A program made the translations under genes and the position numbers. A stretch of 64,000 nucleotides of DNA, taken from Ariolimax columbianus (lineage: Eukaryota; Mollusca; Gastropoda; Stylommatophora; Arionidae). Below, in pieces: positions 11,491 to 23,989 of the stretch (position 1 is its first letter; the number at the start of each line of letters is the position of its first letter). The stretch is from positions 12,219,954 through 12,283,953 of the forward strand of contig JAVGWX010000004.1 of NCBI GenBank assembly GCA_036924085.1, in the 5' to 3' direction. The notes under the pieces are model-generated. The model had not been told where the DNA came from. It made no database searches and saw only the letters and a program-made list of their open reading frames with translations.

Positions 11491-12084
11491 GTGGACAATT
11501 TTAAAATGGTAATGGAAGAGGGGTGCTAATGTAACAGATTTATATGTAGATTCCCACAGACAGTTAACAACTGAGAGAGACAAAGAGACCTGGGAACTCA
11601 ACTCATAACAGGAGGTAAAGAATGGACAGCTGAAATATCTGTATGAGATGAAACTGTTAACTGGAGAGAGACCATCTCAGGATGTTGAGCATACAGATCA
11701 CATTAAGAGCAAAGATTCGTACGTGCTTGTTTTAAATGCATAATGAGTTGTTGTTGTTGCTTAGATGTATGCCTCACTAGTTTCTACTGGCGGAGGCACG
11801 CTCATTCCACCCCAGACCGTAGTGCTTTGGGCGATAGCAGGACGCATAAACCAGTGCTTGGATGCATGTGTGCGTCTGTATGTACCTATGCTAGGTTTGT
11901 GTGCCCTCAGAAGCTAGACCAACCAAAGTGCAATGGAAGGGCCTCACCATGAGAGCGCGTGTGAAAGTTGTGCAAGAGTGTGACTGTAGGACAGAGTCAA
12001 ATGAAACAGAGTGAGGTAAGAAGGGGAAGAGTGGCCCCCAGAGTCTAAGCTATGAGTTGTCGTTGTCATGTTTCTTTTATAGAT

Positions 12085-12655
12085 AAGGTATTTATAATGT
12101 TTTTAACTCTCTTATTAGAGAACATGGTACTACCATATCTTGTTTCTCTCTTGTTAGAGAGCATGGTACTTCCATTTCTTGTTTCTAACTCTTTCGTTAG
12201 AAAGCATGGTACTACCATATCTTGTTTATCTCTTGTTAGAGAGCATGTTACTTCCATATCTTGTTTCTAACTCTTTCGTTAGAAAGCATGGTACTACCAT
12301 GTCGTGTTTCTCTCTTGTTAGAGAGCATGTTACTTTCATATCTAGTTTCTAACTCTTTCGTTAGAAAGCATGGTACTACCATGTCGTGTTTCTCTCTTGT
12401 TAGAGAGCATGTTACTTCCATATCTAGTTTCTAACTCTTTCGTTAGAAAGCATGGTACTACCATGTCTTGTTTCTCTCTTGTTAGAGAGCATGTTACTTC
12501 CATATCTAGTTTCTAACTCTTTCGTTAGAAAGCATGGTACTACCATGTCTTGTTTCTCTCTTGTTAGAGAGCATGTTACTTCCATATCTAGTTTCTAACT
12601 CTTTCGTTAGAAAGCATGGTACTACCATGTCTTGTTTCTCTCTTGTTAGAGAGTA
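12085..12655. repeat. 82-bp satellite with two hairpins per unit
   Basis: About seven units; spacing measured as 82 bp between 12311 and 12393. Each unit has two inverted repeats: CTCTCTTGTTAGAGAG (stem CTCT.../...AGAG) and TTTCTAAC-TCTTTC-GTTAGAAA (8-bp perfect stem). They are separated by CATG-containing linkers. Confidence 0.93.
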
Positions 12656-12784
12656 CTTGCGGGGGTAGCTCATGTTACAATTGCATGAGGAGAAGTGTTA
12701 TGGAGAAAGGTGAAAACTTAAAATCATTCATATGATTATGTCAAACTATTTCAGTTCTGCGTTTCTATAATTACTATTTCAAGC

Positions 12785-12965
12785 TCTGCCGAAGACGGAT
12801 GTGTCGGACCAAATGGTGCAAATATCGCAGTCAAGCTGCAAACTAGCGACACAACGGTCTCCGGACTACATCCTGCTACTCGCAAAGTCCTGTTCATGGC
12901 TTGGTAGCGGGAGATTGAGAACGAACGACGAAGAAGAAGAATATTTCAAGCACATTATTAAAGCA
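12785..12965 (+). mobile_element. Dispersed repeat family B, 3' part
   Basis: Same 3' region as the copies at 17.9 and 29.5 kb: the GAAGACGGATGTGTCGGACC core, the GCAAATATCGCAGTCAAGCTG block, GGCTTGGTAGCGGGAGATTG, and a terminal GAAGAAGAAG tail. 5' truncated, which fits retroposition. Confidence 0.75.
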
Positions 12966-13984
12966 AAGGTAGAGCTGAATAATTAGAGTTAAAAAAAATG
13001 AAATATCTAGTTCAGAACAGAATAGAAAATTAAAATAGCTTTGTTAGTGACGTGAGAAGGAAAGACATAAGAACTAATGTTCCACAAAACATTTTTTATA
13101 CAAGGAAGATTAAAGTAAATGCACTAGAGAAATTAGTGAACAACACAAGATAAAAACTTATTTTCTAACTAAAATCTGACTTGAAAGGGTAAATAAAGCA
13201 AATTTAAAACAATTTACGAAAGCTTTGAGAGCATCAAGTTTGATCATATGATAAGAGATGAAGAAGTTGAAAGAGACAACAGTAACATAATAGATAATGG
13301 CTCAGATTGTACTCTACTTCCATTAATTTTAACTGTAATGACGATCTGTCTGTACCAGGGTTTCAATCAAAAGAGAAGGTCATGCATCTTTCTTTCACAC
13401 TACACATATCGTTCAAACTTAAACACTACACTAACATCGCAAATGCTTTACTGATAATATTAATAATATAAACTGGTTTTACGGTTTTATATTTAAAATT
13501 CATATTTTGAGTATGCCCTATAAAATAAACATCACTTAGTAATATTAGCACTTAACTTTTTTATACTGGTTGAGAAGACTGCAGAGACTTAGTTGAAATG
13601 AATTACAAGTTAAAGTCTACAAGTGCAGGTTCTAATGACTATTTTCAAATTGGTTGACACATTTGAACAAAAACTCACATGTTTCTTTGAAGTCTTGTTC
13701 ATTGCATCATGACTCTGTAACAAGAGAAGTACAGAATACAGACTCTGAATCACTTTAATTTTTTTTTAAAACAGGAGACAGAACACAACCTGCGAAATCT
13801 ATTCTAGACCGAATAAGTAAATGAACATCTCGCAGCTGACAAACGGTCGGACAGATTCTAATCTGAAACTGACCGCTATCCCCTCCTAGTAGGAACCCAA
13901 CAGCAACAGTAAATGTCAGCATGTCATTCCCCCATGACAACCCCTCCCTCCCCCAGGGTAATCATCCCGACATGTTATGGAGCA

Positions 13985-14425
13985 GAAAGCCGCTGGATTC
14001 TAACACGAGGGAAGCAAGACAGTAGTGGTCTATGTTGGTGAAGACAGCAGGGGACGGATAGACTTGCTGGTTAATGACATGCTCCGCAGTGAGCTGAGAA
14101 GTTTATAAATATATGAGTAAAGGGCAGTAGGTGTGAATGTGCTGACAGCGGACATCGATTCATAGTTTGCTACTTGCGTCAGGATCATCGAATCACAGAC
14201 GACCAAGACCCTATTCTACCCCCAAGTCGCAGCCTGGAAACAGACTGCGCTCATGCAGTCTGGCTAAAAGAATAGAAATCGAAGAGGAAAGGCAAACCAG
14301 GTCCAAAACATGTCGTGCTGAATGTTGGGACGAAAGGTAAAGATTTCGCAGCTTTGCTGTAAACAACGCCAACACATAACAAACGTCCATTTCAGGATGA
14401 ACGCATAATAAGTAATGTCGGTATG
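13985..14425 (+). mobile_element. Dispersed repeat family D copy
   Basis: Shares with 33930-34140 a block reading roughly CTGGC-AAAG-AT...ATCGAAGAGGAAAGGCAAACC and the GTGCTGAA core. Divergent; looks SINE-like. Confidence 0.55.
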
Positions 14426-14599
14426 TGTTCCTATATGTCATTAAACGTTTAAAAGCGTGCATATGTGCACATACAAATGTAGACGGACTAACCTATAGGG
14501 AGGCATGTCTATATAAAGCAGTACAGATGGGGACTTTTTTGACCCAGCTTATTAATTATCCAAGCAACAAATATAGCTTAGGTATATTACCAACAGCCA

Positions 14600-15010
14600 T
14601 GGCCGTGACTCCTTTCGAGGCATAAGCCATTGACAACCCTCCTCCAGGAAGTTCGATTTTAAGCTGACCTTTCTGCCTTGCCTCAGTTGAAGTCCAGGGA
14701 TCGAAGTTCGTGTTCACAGTCTTTTCTTTATGTGTTTCTTGGACCACCTCTCTTCCTCTTCCCCTGAGGATTCCATTGTAGGGCCTGTCTCGCCACGTTT
14801 GATGGTGCTTTCCGCACTGTGTTCTATCCAACCCCATTTCCTACATATGCTCCAGTGATTATTGTTGGCCCTTCCCCACACGACCTTGTTCTCCATCATG
14901 TCTTGTCAGGCTATACTCATTATCCACCGTAGACATTTACTGATGCACGACTGGGGTTTCTTATGAATTGTCTGTACCGTTCTCCAAGTTTTTGTTGTGG
15001 AATACTGACT
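14600..15010 (-). mobile_element. LINE 3' coding fragment (GWIGHTLRK type)
   Basis: Minus-strand translation gives KTWRTVQ, SCISKCLRWIMSI, WGWIEHSAESTIKRG and TMESSGEEEERWSKKHIKK. This follows the metazoan LINE C-terminus (ETWR..., INKCLRRI..., WGWIGHTLRK, WNPQGKRKRGRPKNTWRR). Contains stops. Confidence 0.85.
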
Positions 15011-15099
15011 TGACATAGAACTTAGGTACATATAACATATCAGTACCGGTATGTATTTGTGTATATATGTGTGTGTGTGTGTGTGTGCGCGCCTGCGCA

Positions 15100-15590
15100 G
15101 AATCTTGGGCGTTGGGTGGCAAGACAAGATCACCAACGCAGAGGTGTTGGAGAGAACAGGCGTTGTCACAATTTATTTCCATGCTTAGTCATCGAAGGCT
15201 CCGCTGGCTGGAACACATTCGGAGGATGGATGATGGCAGAATACCAAAATATCTTCTCTATGGGGAAATACAGTTGGGGAAAAGGTCTCGGGGCCCGCCA
15301 CTACTTCGGTACAAGGATGTATGCAAAAGGGATATGAATGACGAAGGCATCGAAATAAAATCATGGGAACAGGACGCCATGGACCGTGTTACATGGAGGA
15401 GCAGGATTAAGCATAGAGTACAGACAAAGGAGATACTGATTGCTAATAGGCTAAAAACAGTTTAAGAAGACACGAAACACCATGCGATGCCGCAAACGGT
15501 ACTGATTTTTCTTGCACACACTGTGGAAGATGCTTCTCTGCCCGGATTGGTCTTACGAGTCACATTCGTTACCGTTATGGACTGTAGTTG
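15100..15590 (+). mobile_element. LINE C-terminus with terminal zinc-finger motif
   Basis: A 5'-truncated RT C-terminal region: LRWLEHIRRMDDGRIPKYLL, then GKRSRGPPLLRYKDVCKRDM and WRSRIKHRVQ. After a frameshift it ends CTHCGRCFSARIGLTSHIR and a stop. The Cys-Cys...His motif with RIGL is the usual end of this LINE type. A TG microsatellite (15065-15090) marks the left edge. Confidence 0.87.
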
Positions 15591-15849
15591 CATACCTTTT
15601 CAAAGCACAATTACTATCGTCTGACAAGACGGAAAGAGCTAATGATGATGATATATATATATATAAGTTAAGAGTTTAAAGAAGTGCATTGTATAGGTGT
15701 ATGAACGTTAGCAAATGTGGTCCCAACCTGACTACGCATGCGTACGAACCAGTGAGTTATGGCGTATAGATGGTAATTATTCTTATTTGATGTCAATCCT
15801 TACTAATCGGTTCCATAGACATATCTCACTAAATCTTATAAACAGTTTG

Positions 15850-16290
15850 GTCTCCTTTCTGTGCTGATTTATGTCTCCTTTCTGTGCTGATTTGTCTAAT
15901 TTCTGTGCTGATTTGTGTCGTCTCTTTTCTGTGCTCATTTGTGTCGTCTCCTTTCTGTGTTCATTTGTGTCGTCTCCTTTCTGTGCTGATTTGTGTCGTC
16001 TCCTTTCTGTGCTGATTTGTGTCGTCTCCTTTCTGTGCTGATTTGTGTCTCCTTTCTGTGCTGATTTGTGTCTCCTTTCTGTGCTGATTTGTGTCGTCTC
16101 CTTTCTGTGCTGATTTGTGTCTCCTTTCTGTGCTGATTTGTGTCGTCTCCTTTCTGTGCTGATTTGTGTCTCCTTTCTGTGCTGATTTGTGTCTCCTTTC
16201 TGTGCTGATTTGTGTCGTCTCCTTTCTACGCTGATTTGTGTCGTCTCCTTTCTGTGCCGATTTGTGTTTTCTTTCTCTGCTGATTTGTGT
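15850..16290. repeat. 23/26-bp minisatellite
   Basis: Units of GTCTCCTTTCTGTGCTGATT plus TGT, with an optional extra GTC. Mixed 23- and 26-bp lengths make the minus-strand open frames switch register between KGDTNQHR and RRRHKSAQ. Confidence 0.95.
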
Positions 16291-16382
16291 TTCATCTGCT
16301 ATTCTCATAAACCCACTTCGTATTAAAGAAAACAGAAACAAAACAAAAACAAGACAGGAGTTTCAAATAGCATACACAGAAT

Positions 16383-16652
16383 CAACTTGCACTTTTTTTT
16401 TTTTTTTTTCGTTCGCCTTATTTCTCTAATCCCCAAGGCGGTGTGCGTTGCACTATGGTTTTTATTTTGCGCCTGTCGGCCCAGTACATCCGACTTCAGC
16501 ATTCATTTTATGTAAGGGTCTGCTTCCTCCTGCATTTTCTAGGGTTTGCTTCCCCGGGGTAACGGCTGGTGCTGTGATGGGGATCGAACCCAGCACCTTC
16601 TGGTTGTGAGCCGTGTCACTTAACCACTAGACCACGCCGTCCCAACAACTTG
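16383..16652 (-). mobile_element. tRNA-derived SINE, family A
   Basis: On the minus strand: a tRNA-like head with A box (TGGTCTAGTGGTTAAG) and B box (GGTTCGATCCC), a body with TGCTGAAGTCGGATG, then GCGCAAAATAAAAACC and an A-rich tail. CAACTTG repeats at 16383-16389 and 16646-16652, a 7-bp target-site duplication. Confidence 0.93.
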
Positions 16653-16674
16653 TTCTTTTAAAAATATTTTGTCA

Positions 16675-17070
16675 ATGTGTATGTGTGGATTATAGTACTA
16701 GGTCTATGTACATATGTGGATTATAGTACTAGGTCTATGTACATGTGTGGATTACTAGGTCTATGCATATGTGTGGATTACTAGGTCTATGTACACGTGT
16801 GGATTATTAGGTCCATGTACACGTGTGGATTATTAGGTCCATGTACATGTGTGGATTATAGTACAAGGTCTATGTACATGTGTGGATTACTAGGTCTATG
16901 TACATGTGTGGATTACTAGGTCTATGTACACGTGTGGATTATAGTACTAGGTCTATATACATATGTGGATTACTAAGTCTATGTACATGTGTGGATTATA
17001 GTACTAAGTCTATGTACATGTGTGGATTATAGTACTAGGTCTATGTATATGTGTGGATTATAGTATTATG
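16675..17070. repeat. 25/31-bp minisatellite
   Basis: GTGTGGATTATAGTACTAGG plus TCTATGTACAT, with a shorter variant lacking TATAGT. About 14 units. Confidence 0.93.
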
Positions 17071-17579
17071 TCTTTGTGTGTTATCCCAGCACTATCCCTC
17101 TGTGTGATATTATAGTACATGTTGTATATGTTATTCTATTAATATGTGTATGTGTGTTATTCTAGTACGATGTCTATGTGTAGGTATAGTTTTCTATTTC
17201 TATGTATTATAAGTATATATGCTTCTTTTCTCTGTGGATTTTTTTCCCTTCGTCATCCAATCCCTCACAAGAGCCCTCTCTACATGAATCTTAATGTATT
17301 TATTCCATTGAGACTCCGTCTCTCTATCTCTCTCTCTATCTCTTTTTCTATCTCTCTCCTTGATTGCATTTGCATTCTTTTGCCCACATATTTCCTCCAG
17401 CCCCCACACCGCACACCCCCTCCCCCTTCCCAAAGATTGCCTTGAAAAGGACAGTGATGAATGGTTAGGGTGCGACACTTGCGACTTGGCCCGATACATG
17501 GCTAGCTTGGCAACATTCGCCTTACACTTCATCAGCGGTTCTAATCTCAACCGGGGGCCACATGCCGAAAATCGAGTAA

Positions 17580-17610
17580 AATTAGTGGGGGGGGGGGGGG
17601 GGGGTGTTTT
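17580..17610. repeat. G homopolymer run
   Basis: Uninterrupted run of about 18 G at 17587-17604. Confidence 0.95.
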
Positions 17611-17939
17611 GCACAGAGGAACCGTGCTTCCCATTGGATGGATCGCCACGTGCTCTCTGCGGTAACATCGTTCCCGTTTCCTTCTCCCTCCCACTTCCGC
17701 ACACTACTTGTCTGCTAGGATCAGGTTTCCGTCGTGTAATTTATCCACTTAGCCAATCGCGGGATTCGTCTTAAACATGCTGGACAGAGGTAATCTTTGG
17801 TCATCACAGAAGTAGAACCGGATATCCAAATAATTTGTTTCTGGTCATCAAGCACATAGATGCCACTGACTTAGAAATACCTCAAGTATACATCTTGATG
17901 TCATTGTATTTTGTATCAATTAAATTTTCTAAACAAAAT

Positions 17940-18310
17940 GTGTTCTTCTTCTTTGTTCGTTTTCAACCTCCCGCTACCAAGCCCTGAAAAAAGCTTTGCA
18001 AGTAGCGAAATGTAGTCCAGAGAACGGAATGCGTTGTGTCGTGGTTTACAGCTTGACTGCAATATTTGCACCTTTCGGTCCAACACATTCGACTTCAGCA
18101 AGTATTTTTGAGTACCGGGTTGTCCTCCATCTTCAATCCCTTCTACTTAGCCAGTCTGCTCTGTTGCAGATTGTTATCCAGGATCACCGCGTGGAGGTGT
18201 AGAGGGGTCTTGTCAGCTCTGGTTCGCTGGCCATGACGCTAGCAGTCAGCTATGTGTTGCTGATCGTTGCAGTTTATGCGCTGCTCAGCGTCTTGATCCC
18301 AAAATATGTT
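17940..18310 (-). mobile_element. Dispersed repeat family B, longer copy
   Basis: Aligns with 29510-29862 over its whole length. Minus-strand order: TGATCGTTGCAG..., GGATAACAATCTGC..., TTGCTGAAGTCGAATGTG, the GCAGTCAAGCTGTAAACC block, GGCTTGGTAGCGGGAGGTTG, then a GAAGAAGAA tail. No coding capacity seen. Confidence 0.8.
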
Positions 18311-18909
18311 CTATTTACAAACAAAACATTTAAATCGCTACCTTTCTCCCGACTGGACGGGGGACGGGGCGGCACAGGAAGAAAACAAGGTCAGAGGATG
18401 TCTGCGGTCATAGAAAGGTTGAGAGATTCTGCACTGCACCATTGCACGAGCTGTAGCAGCGGAATCTACCACAGTGATCATTAACCCATTGCTGGACAAC
18501 TCTAATTAGTCGTATTTGCCTATTCTTTCCCCTGCAGTACCGGGTCACAGAAAGGGCATCGTGACGTGCAATCGTTGCATAGAACAATGCCTGCCCAGCA
18601 CATGAAGTAGGTATCAATGATCGTCTTTGAGTAAAAGCTCCGATTGTACGAAGTGTAAATAAATACTCAAACGCAAATATGATACAACATACGAGCGGTA
18701 TATACGAGTAGTTGGAACAGTTTCCTCAACATTAAAAATTGAATGTGTTAAAGCTAAACTAGTCTCACAGAATGAGAAATATCGTACACAATAATTCCAA
18801 CCCAAATGACGCGAGTAATTGTGCGGTCTATCTAATGACTACAAATCATGGTTTGCACACCCGGCCATTTTTAAAGAGTACTGACTACTGTTTGAAAGAA
18901 AGCTCTAGA

Positions 18910-19480
18910 AGCAGTGTATCTCATATCTTTTCCTTTTTCTTCTTCCTTCTTCTTCTTCGTCTTCTTCGTCGTCGTCTTCGTGTATATCAGATCAAGGTCC
19001 TGGTTTATTTTACAAAGGGTATCCCTGTTTTTAAGGTTGTTTTTATCTCCATACAGCTTTTATCTCATATCTGTTTCACGAAGTCATTTTTGTTCTCTCT
19101 TTTCCTGCGTGAGAATGTAGCTTTGTAGGATGTGTTCCACGGTCATGGTATGCTCCCCACATGGACACTTGTCATCTGTCCCAATCCTCATTTTGTTGTA
19201 AAGATGGCCCTTGAGTCTAGTATGTCCAGTTCTCAGTCTTAAGATGATGACTCGCTCTTCTCTAGTTAAGTTAAAGTAGCTGTCTTTTTTTCAGAAGTCG
19301 GGGTTTTGATCAGCCCATTTTACCCTGAAGTTGGCTTTAATTATGGTCTTGGCCTCGTTATATGTGATGCTCAGGTCTGTTTGTGGGGATGCTTCTCCAC
19401 GCTTTGCTAGTTTGTCTGCAGCTTCATTGCCTTCGATATTGCAGTGGGATGAGATCTACTGTATGACAAGCCTTGGCTTT
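18910..19480 (-). mobile_element. LINE 3' end: RNase H domain remnant with (GAA)n tail
   Basis: Minus-strand translation gives QWISSHCNIEGNEAADKLAK, then LRTGHTRLKGHLYNKMRI and KCPCGEHTMTVEHIL. This is the end of an RNase H domain plus the C-terminal Cys-rich region of an RNase H-bearing non-LTR retrotransposon. At least one in-frame stop. The 3' side ends in GAC/GAA triplets (18929-18985). Confidence 0.88.
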
Positions 19481-19559
19481 TATGTTGAGAGCTGTGCCAG
19501 GGAGCACACGCGGAGTATTAAGCGGCTCAAGCCTAGCGCGCTAAACAGGAAATTCTTAT

Positions 19560-19820
19560 CCCGGCTATATTCAGCTCATACTAGACCTGGGACCCACATA
19601 GTGGCATCTGCCCCTGTAGAAGTACAGGTCGACTAGGCTACATCCAGACCTGGGACCCACAAAGTGGCATCAGCCCCTGTAGAAGTACAGGTCGACTAGG
19701 CTACATCCAGACCTGGGACCAGGCATCTGCCCCTGTAGAAGTACAGGTCGACTAGGCTACATCCAGACCTGGGACCCACATAGTGGCATCTGCCCCTGTA
19801 GAAGTACAGGTCGACTGAGA
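19560..19820. repeat. 63-bp minisatellite
   Basis: Four units of GACCTGGGACCCACATAGTG, GCATCTGCCCCTGTAGAAGT and ACAGGTCGACTAGGCTACAT plus 3 bp. The third unit lacks CCACATAGTG. Confidence 0.93.
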
Positions 19821-19929
19821 ACTCAGAATAGGATATATCAATCACAGAATGATTAAATCGATTTTCTGGGGATCTAATGAATTCGATAACAAGTGTTAAA
19901 GAACTGCTAATATTAGTCACTTGTATTGT

Positions 19930-20510
19930 GCAGCAGTGAGTCGCGATCGGCCGGTCTTATCAGTTGTACTGTGTAGCATGAGTCTTGATCGGCCGGTCTT
20001 ATCAGCTGTATTGTGTAGCAGTGAGTCGTTATCGGCCGGTCTTATCAGTTGTACTGTGTAGCAGTGAGTCTTGATCGACCGGTTAAATCAGCTGTACTGT
20101 GTAGCAATGAGTCTTGATCGACCAGTCTTATCAGTTGTACTGTGTAGCAGTGAGTCTTGATCGGCCGGTTAAATCAGCTGTACTGTGTAGAAGTGAGTCT
20201 TAATCGGCCGGTCTTATCAGCTGTATTGTGTAGAAGTGAGTCTTGATCGGCCGGTTAAATCAGCTGTACTGTGTAGAAGTGAGTCTTAATCGGCCGGTCT
20301 TATCAGCTGTATTGTGTAGAAGTGAGTCTTAATCGGCCGGTCTTATCAGCTGTACTGTGCAGCAGTGAGTCTTGATCGGCCGGTTAAATCCGCTGTACTG
20401 TGTAGCAATGAGTCTTGATCGACCAGTCTTATCAGTTGTACTGTGCAGCAGGAGTCTTGATCGACCGGTCTTATCAGTTGTATTGTGTAACAGTGAGTCT
20501 GGATCGGCCA
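19930..20510. repeat. 43-bp minisatellite
   Basis: About 13 units of AGTCTTGATCGGCCGGTCTT plus ATCAGCTGTACTGTGTAGCA plus GTG. The palindrome CGGCCG is kept in most units. Confidence 0.95.
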
Positions 20511-20769
20511 ACAATAACAGTCTGAAGTAACCGTCGGACAAGTTTCTCTGAAGAATGTTATGAATTCCATGGATGGCTAACATTACCAACCGCTTACAAA
20601 TATTAACTGAAGAATATAAGAAAATAAATAACTCCGTAACAAAATGAAATATTTATGAATAGATGTCGAATACAGTCGACGAAATGGTACATGGATATGA
20701 AAAGCGGCATTTGTAAATTTCGAAACACCGTTCAAAACATGGGGTAAGAAGTATGAGAAGTGAGAAAGA

Positions 20770-22020
20770 AAACTGAAACTTTGGTCTGTGAACAATGTCA
20801 GAAGTCAGGAAGGAAACTAAAACTTTGGTCTGTGAACAGTGTCAGAAGTCAGGAAGGAAACTAAAACTTAGGTCTGTGAACAGTGTCAGAAGTCAGGAAG
20901 GAAACTAAAACTTAGGTCAGTGAACAGTGTCAGAAGTCAGGAAGGAAACTAAAACTTAGGTCTGTGAACAGTGTCAGAAGTCAGGAAGGAAACTAAAACT
21001 TTGGTCTGTGAACAGTGTCAGAAGTAAGGAAGGAAACTAAAACTTTTGTCAGTGAACAGTGTCAGAAGTCAGGAAGGAAACTAAAACTTTTGTCTGTGAA
21101 CAGTGTCAGAAGTCAGGAACGAAGCTAAAACTTAGGTCTGTGAACAGTGTCAGAAGTCAGGAAGGAAACTAAAACTTTGGTCTGTGAACAGTGTCAGAAG
21201 TCAGGAAGGAAACTAAAACTTTTGTCTGTGAACAGTGTCAGAAGTCAGGAAGGAAACTAAAACTTTGGTCTGTGAACAGTGTCAGAAGTCAGGAAGGAAA
21301 CTAAAACTTTTGTCTGTGAACAGTGTCAGAAGTCAGGAAGGAAACTAAAACTTTTGTCTGTGAACAGTGTCAGAAGTCAGGAAGGAAACTAAAACTTTTG
21401 TCTGTGAACAGTGTCAGAAGTCAGGAACGAAACTAAAACTTAGGTCTGTGAACAGTGTTAGAAGTCAGGAAGAGAACTAAAACTTAGGTCTGTGAAGTGT
21501 TAGAAGTCAGGAGGGAAACTAAAACTTTGGTCTGTGAACAGTGTCAGAAGTCAGGAGCGAAACTAAAACTTTGGTCTGTGAACAGTGTCAGAAGTCAGGA
21601 ACGAAACTAAAACTTAGGTCTGTGAACAGTGTCAGAAGTCAGGAGGGAAACTAAAACTTAGGTCTGTGAACAGTGTCAGAAGTCAGGAAGGAAACTAAAA
21701 CTTTGGTCTGTGAACAGTGTCAGAAGTCAGGAACGAAACTAAAACTTAGGTCTGTGAACAGTGTCAGAAGTCAGGAACGAAACTAAAACTTAGGTCTGTG
21801 AACAGTGTCAGAAATCAGGAAGGAAACTGAAACGTTGGTCTGTTAACAGTGTCAGAAATCAGGAAGGAAACTGAAACGCTGTTCTGTGAACAGTGTTAGA
21901 AGTCAGGAAGACAACTAAAACTTTGTTCTTTGAAGTGTTAGAAGTCAGGAGGGAACCTAAAACCTTGTTCTGTGAACAGTGATAGAAGTCAGGAAGGAAA
22001 CTGAAACGTTGGTCTGTGAA
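20770..22020. repeat. 44-bp minisatellite, longest of its kind here
   Basis: About 28 units of GAAACTAAAACTTTGGTCTG plus TGAACAGTGTCAGAAGTCAG plus GAAG. Alternating subvariants (TTTGG, TTAGG, TTTTG; GAAGG, GAACG, GAGGG) suggest block duplication. The last four units are more divergent. Confidence 0.96.
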
Positions 22021-22244
22021 TAATACATTTTAAAAGACAACAATCACCAACAAATGACAGAGAACGCCAAGAAGCGACATCTGTGATGAGAAACGGTAGC
22101 TGACTCAGCGCTATGATCATGCAGTGTCTGGTGAGCTCACATTCCGTAGACTTGCTCTAGTGGAGCTGGATACACATAATTAAGCCAATTTTGTACAAGT
22201 TAAGAAACACTCCTGTCATAATAAAACGATTAGTGAGAAGAAAT

Positions 22245-22345
22245 ATGTCAACCCAGCTAATGACAAAAGCATTGGCTCAACACCAGCTAATGACAAAAGC
22301 ATTGGCTCAACACCAGCTAATGACAAAAGCATTGGCTAAACAGTC
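22245..22345. repeat. 30-bp tandem triplication
   Basis: Three near-identical copies of CCAGCTAATGACAAAAGCAT plus TGGCTCAACA. Confidence 0.95.
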
Positions 22346-22379
22346 AAAGTTTCTCCATCATCGATAGTTTTAAGAGTTC

Positions 22380-22740
22380 TCACGCTTTTGGAAGTATAGC
22401 AATCTATTTGTCCAGGTGTGATCATACCTGGATCGGATTTATTTCCAGCGTTTGTGAGACATGTTCTTCCAGGTGCTGCTTGACCGTTCTGCTCCAAATA
22501 CTTCTAGCTCTACATTTCCCACTTTGGCTCCTGTTATGACCGCCGTCCCCTATTCTTATATTCTTATTCTGTATGGGACGTTTAAAAAGATTTTTTTTAA
22601 ACAATATGTCTCGTGCTTTTTGTGAAGTTAAGACATGTAACATCGTCTGTGTCACCGCGTCCATAGAACGCACGCACAATTCACAGTGAACGTAATTAAA
22701 CATTTCTAAGCATCACCTGACAACAACAAAAATAAAATAG
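22380..22740. other. Unrecognised stretch with a 93-codon open frame
   Basis: A minus-strand frame (22422-22703) includes SIWSRTVKQHLEEHVSQTLE. It lacks recognisable splice sites or domains. It could be decayed transposon code; I cannot assign it. Confidence 0.25.
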
Positions 22741-22849
22741 AAAAATAACAAGTGTGTCCAAATGCATGTTCACCTTCCATCGTTCCTCTTGCCTTGCTCC
22801 ACCAGCTGGGCCTAGTTGACGTTGGATGTGTTTACTGCGCTAGTGTAGC

Positions 22850-23410
22850 ACTGTCTTTCATGTGGTGATGTAGCCAGTCCCACGTACAATCTGTCTTTCA
22901 TGTGGTGATGTAGCCAGTCCCACGTACAATCTGTCTTTCATGTGGTGATGTACGCAGTCCCACGTACAATCTGTCTTTCATGTGGTGATGTAGCCAGTCC
23001 CACGTACAATCTGTCTTTCATGTGGGGATATAGCCAGTTCCACGTATAATCTGTTTTCATGTGGTGATGTTGGCAGTCGCACGTACAATCTATCTTTCAT
23101 GTGGTGATGTAGCCAGTCCCACGTACAATCTGTCTTTCATGTGGTGATGTAGCCAGTTTCACATACAATCTGTTTTCATGTGGTGATGTAGCCAGTCCTA
23201 CGTGCAATCTGTCTTTCATGTGGTGATGTAGCCAGTCCTATTTGCAATCTGTCTTTCATGTGGTGATGTAGCCAATCCCACGTACAATCTTACTTTCATG
23301 TGGTAAAGTTGTCAGTCACACGTAGAATATGTCTTTCATGCGGTGAAGTTGCCAGTCACACGTACATTCTTACTTTCATGTGGTGAAGTTGTCAGTCCCA
23401 CGTACAGCCT
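22850..23410. repeat. 40-bp minisatellite
   Basis: About 14 units of ATCTGTCTTTCATGTGGTGA plus TGTAGCCAGTCCCACGTACA, more divergent toward the right edge. Confidence 0.95.
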
Positions 23411-23489
23411 TCCGTGGAGGGGGCTTCAACGGCAAACATTGTAGGATGTTGTGGCACAAGCTATCCTCTGTGCGTTGAAGTTGCCGTTT

Positions 23490-23745
23490 TGGCGTAAAGT
23501 ACTTTTGACGACTTTCTGCGGTAGCGAGTTACAATGACTCTCTTCATATCCTAAGACGTACTTACGAAGTTGGACTGGGGTCATCTTGGCTGTACTGCAA
23601 CGCTAGGCTCCTCAGTAAGTCCACCACTAAGGAGATCAAAGTGCAGATCCCCACCCCGTTAGCCAGACTGGCATGAAACAACCTGTTTCCAAGGAGAACT
23701 GCTCGGAAGTGAGGTAGCATTAGTCTCTTAACCTCAGGTTTCCTC
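23490..23745 (-). mobile_element. Dispersed repeat family C, inverted copy
   Basis: On the minus strand: CCAGTCTGGCTAACGGGGTG, the CAGTACAGCCAAGATGACC block and AGTCATTGTAACTCGCTACC, matching the 3' half of family C. Confidence 0.65.
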
Positions 23746-23989
23746 TATACAAAATGACATATGGTCCTTACAGCCGTTAAAAACCTTTAAACTTACAAAC
23801 ATTTCTGAGACGACACCAACAGAACTATATTTCTTACTTCTATTGGCGGCGGCGATGGAGAGGAGACTAGCATCGGGTCAGATGAAACATACCTATCAGA
23901 AAATGTTAGCTAGGGTCAGGCAAAACATAACATATTGATTAGACTATGTTAGCCAGGGACAGTGGAAAAATACTGGTCAGACTATATTG

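Noticed and set aside
14906..15337. Several overlapping open frames around a TG microsatellite
   Set aside because: They are LINE fragments on opposite strands joined by a simple repeat, not a single gene.
17360..17665. Open frame containing WLGCDTCDLARYMASLA, considered as a PHD-like finger
   Set aside because: Only one Cys pair is visible, the frame runs through a G homopolymer, and no splice sites fit.
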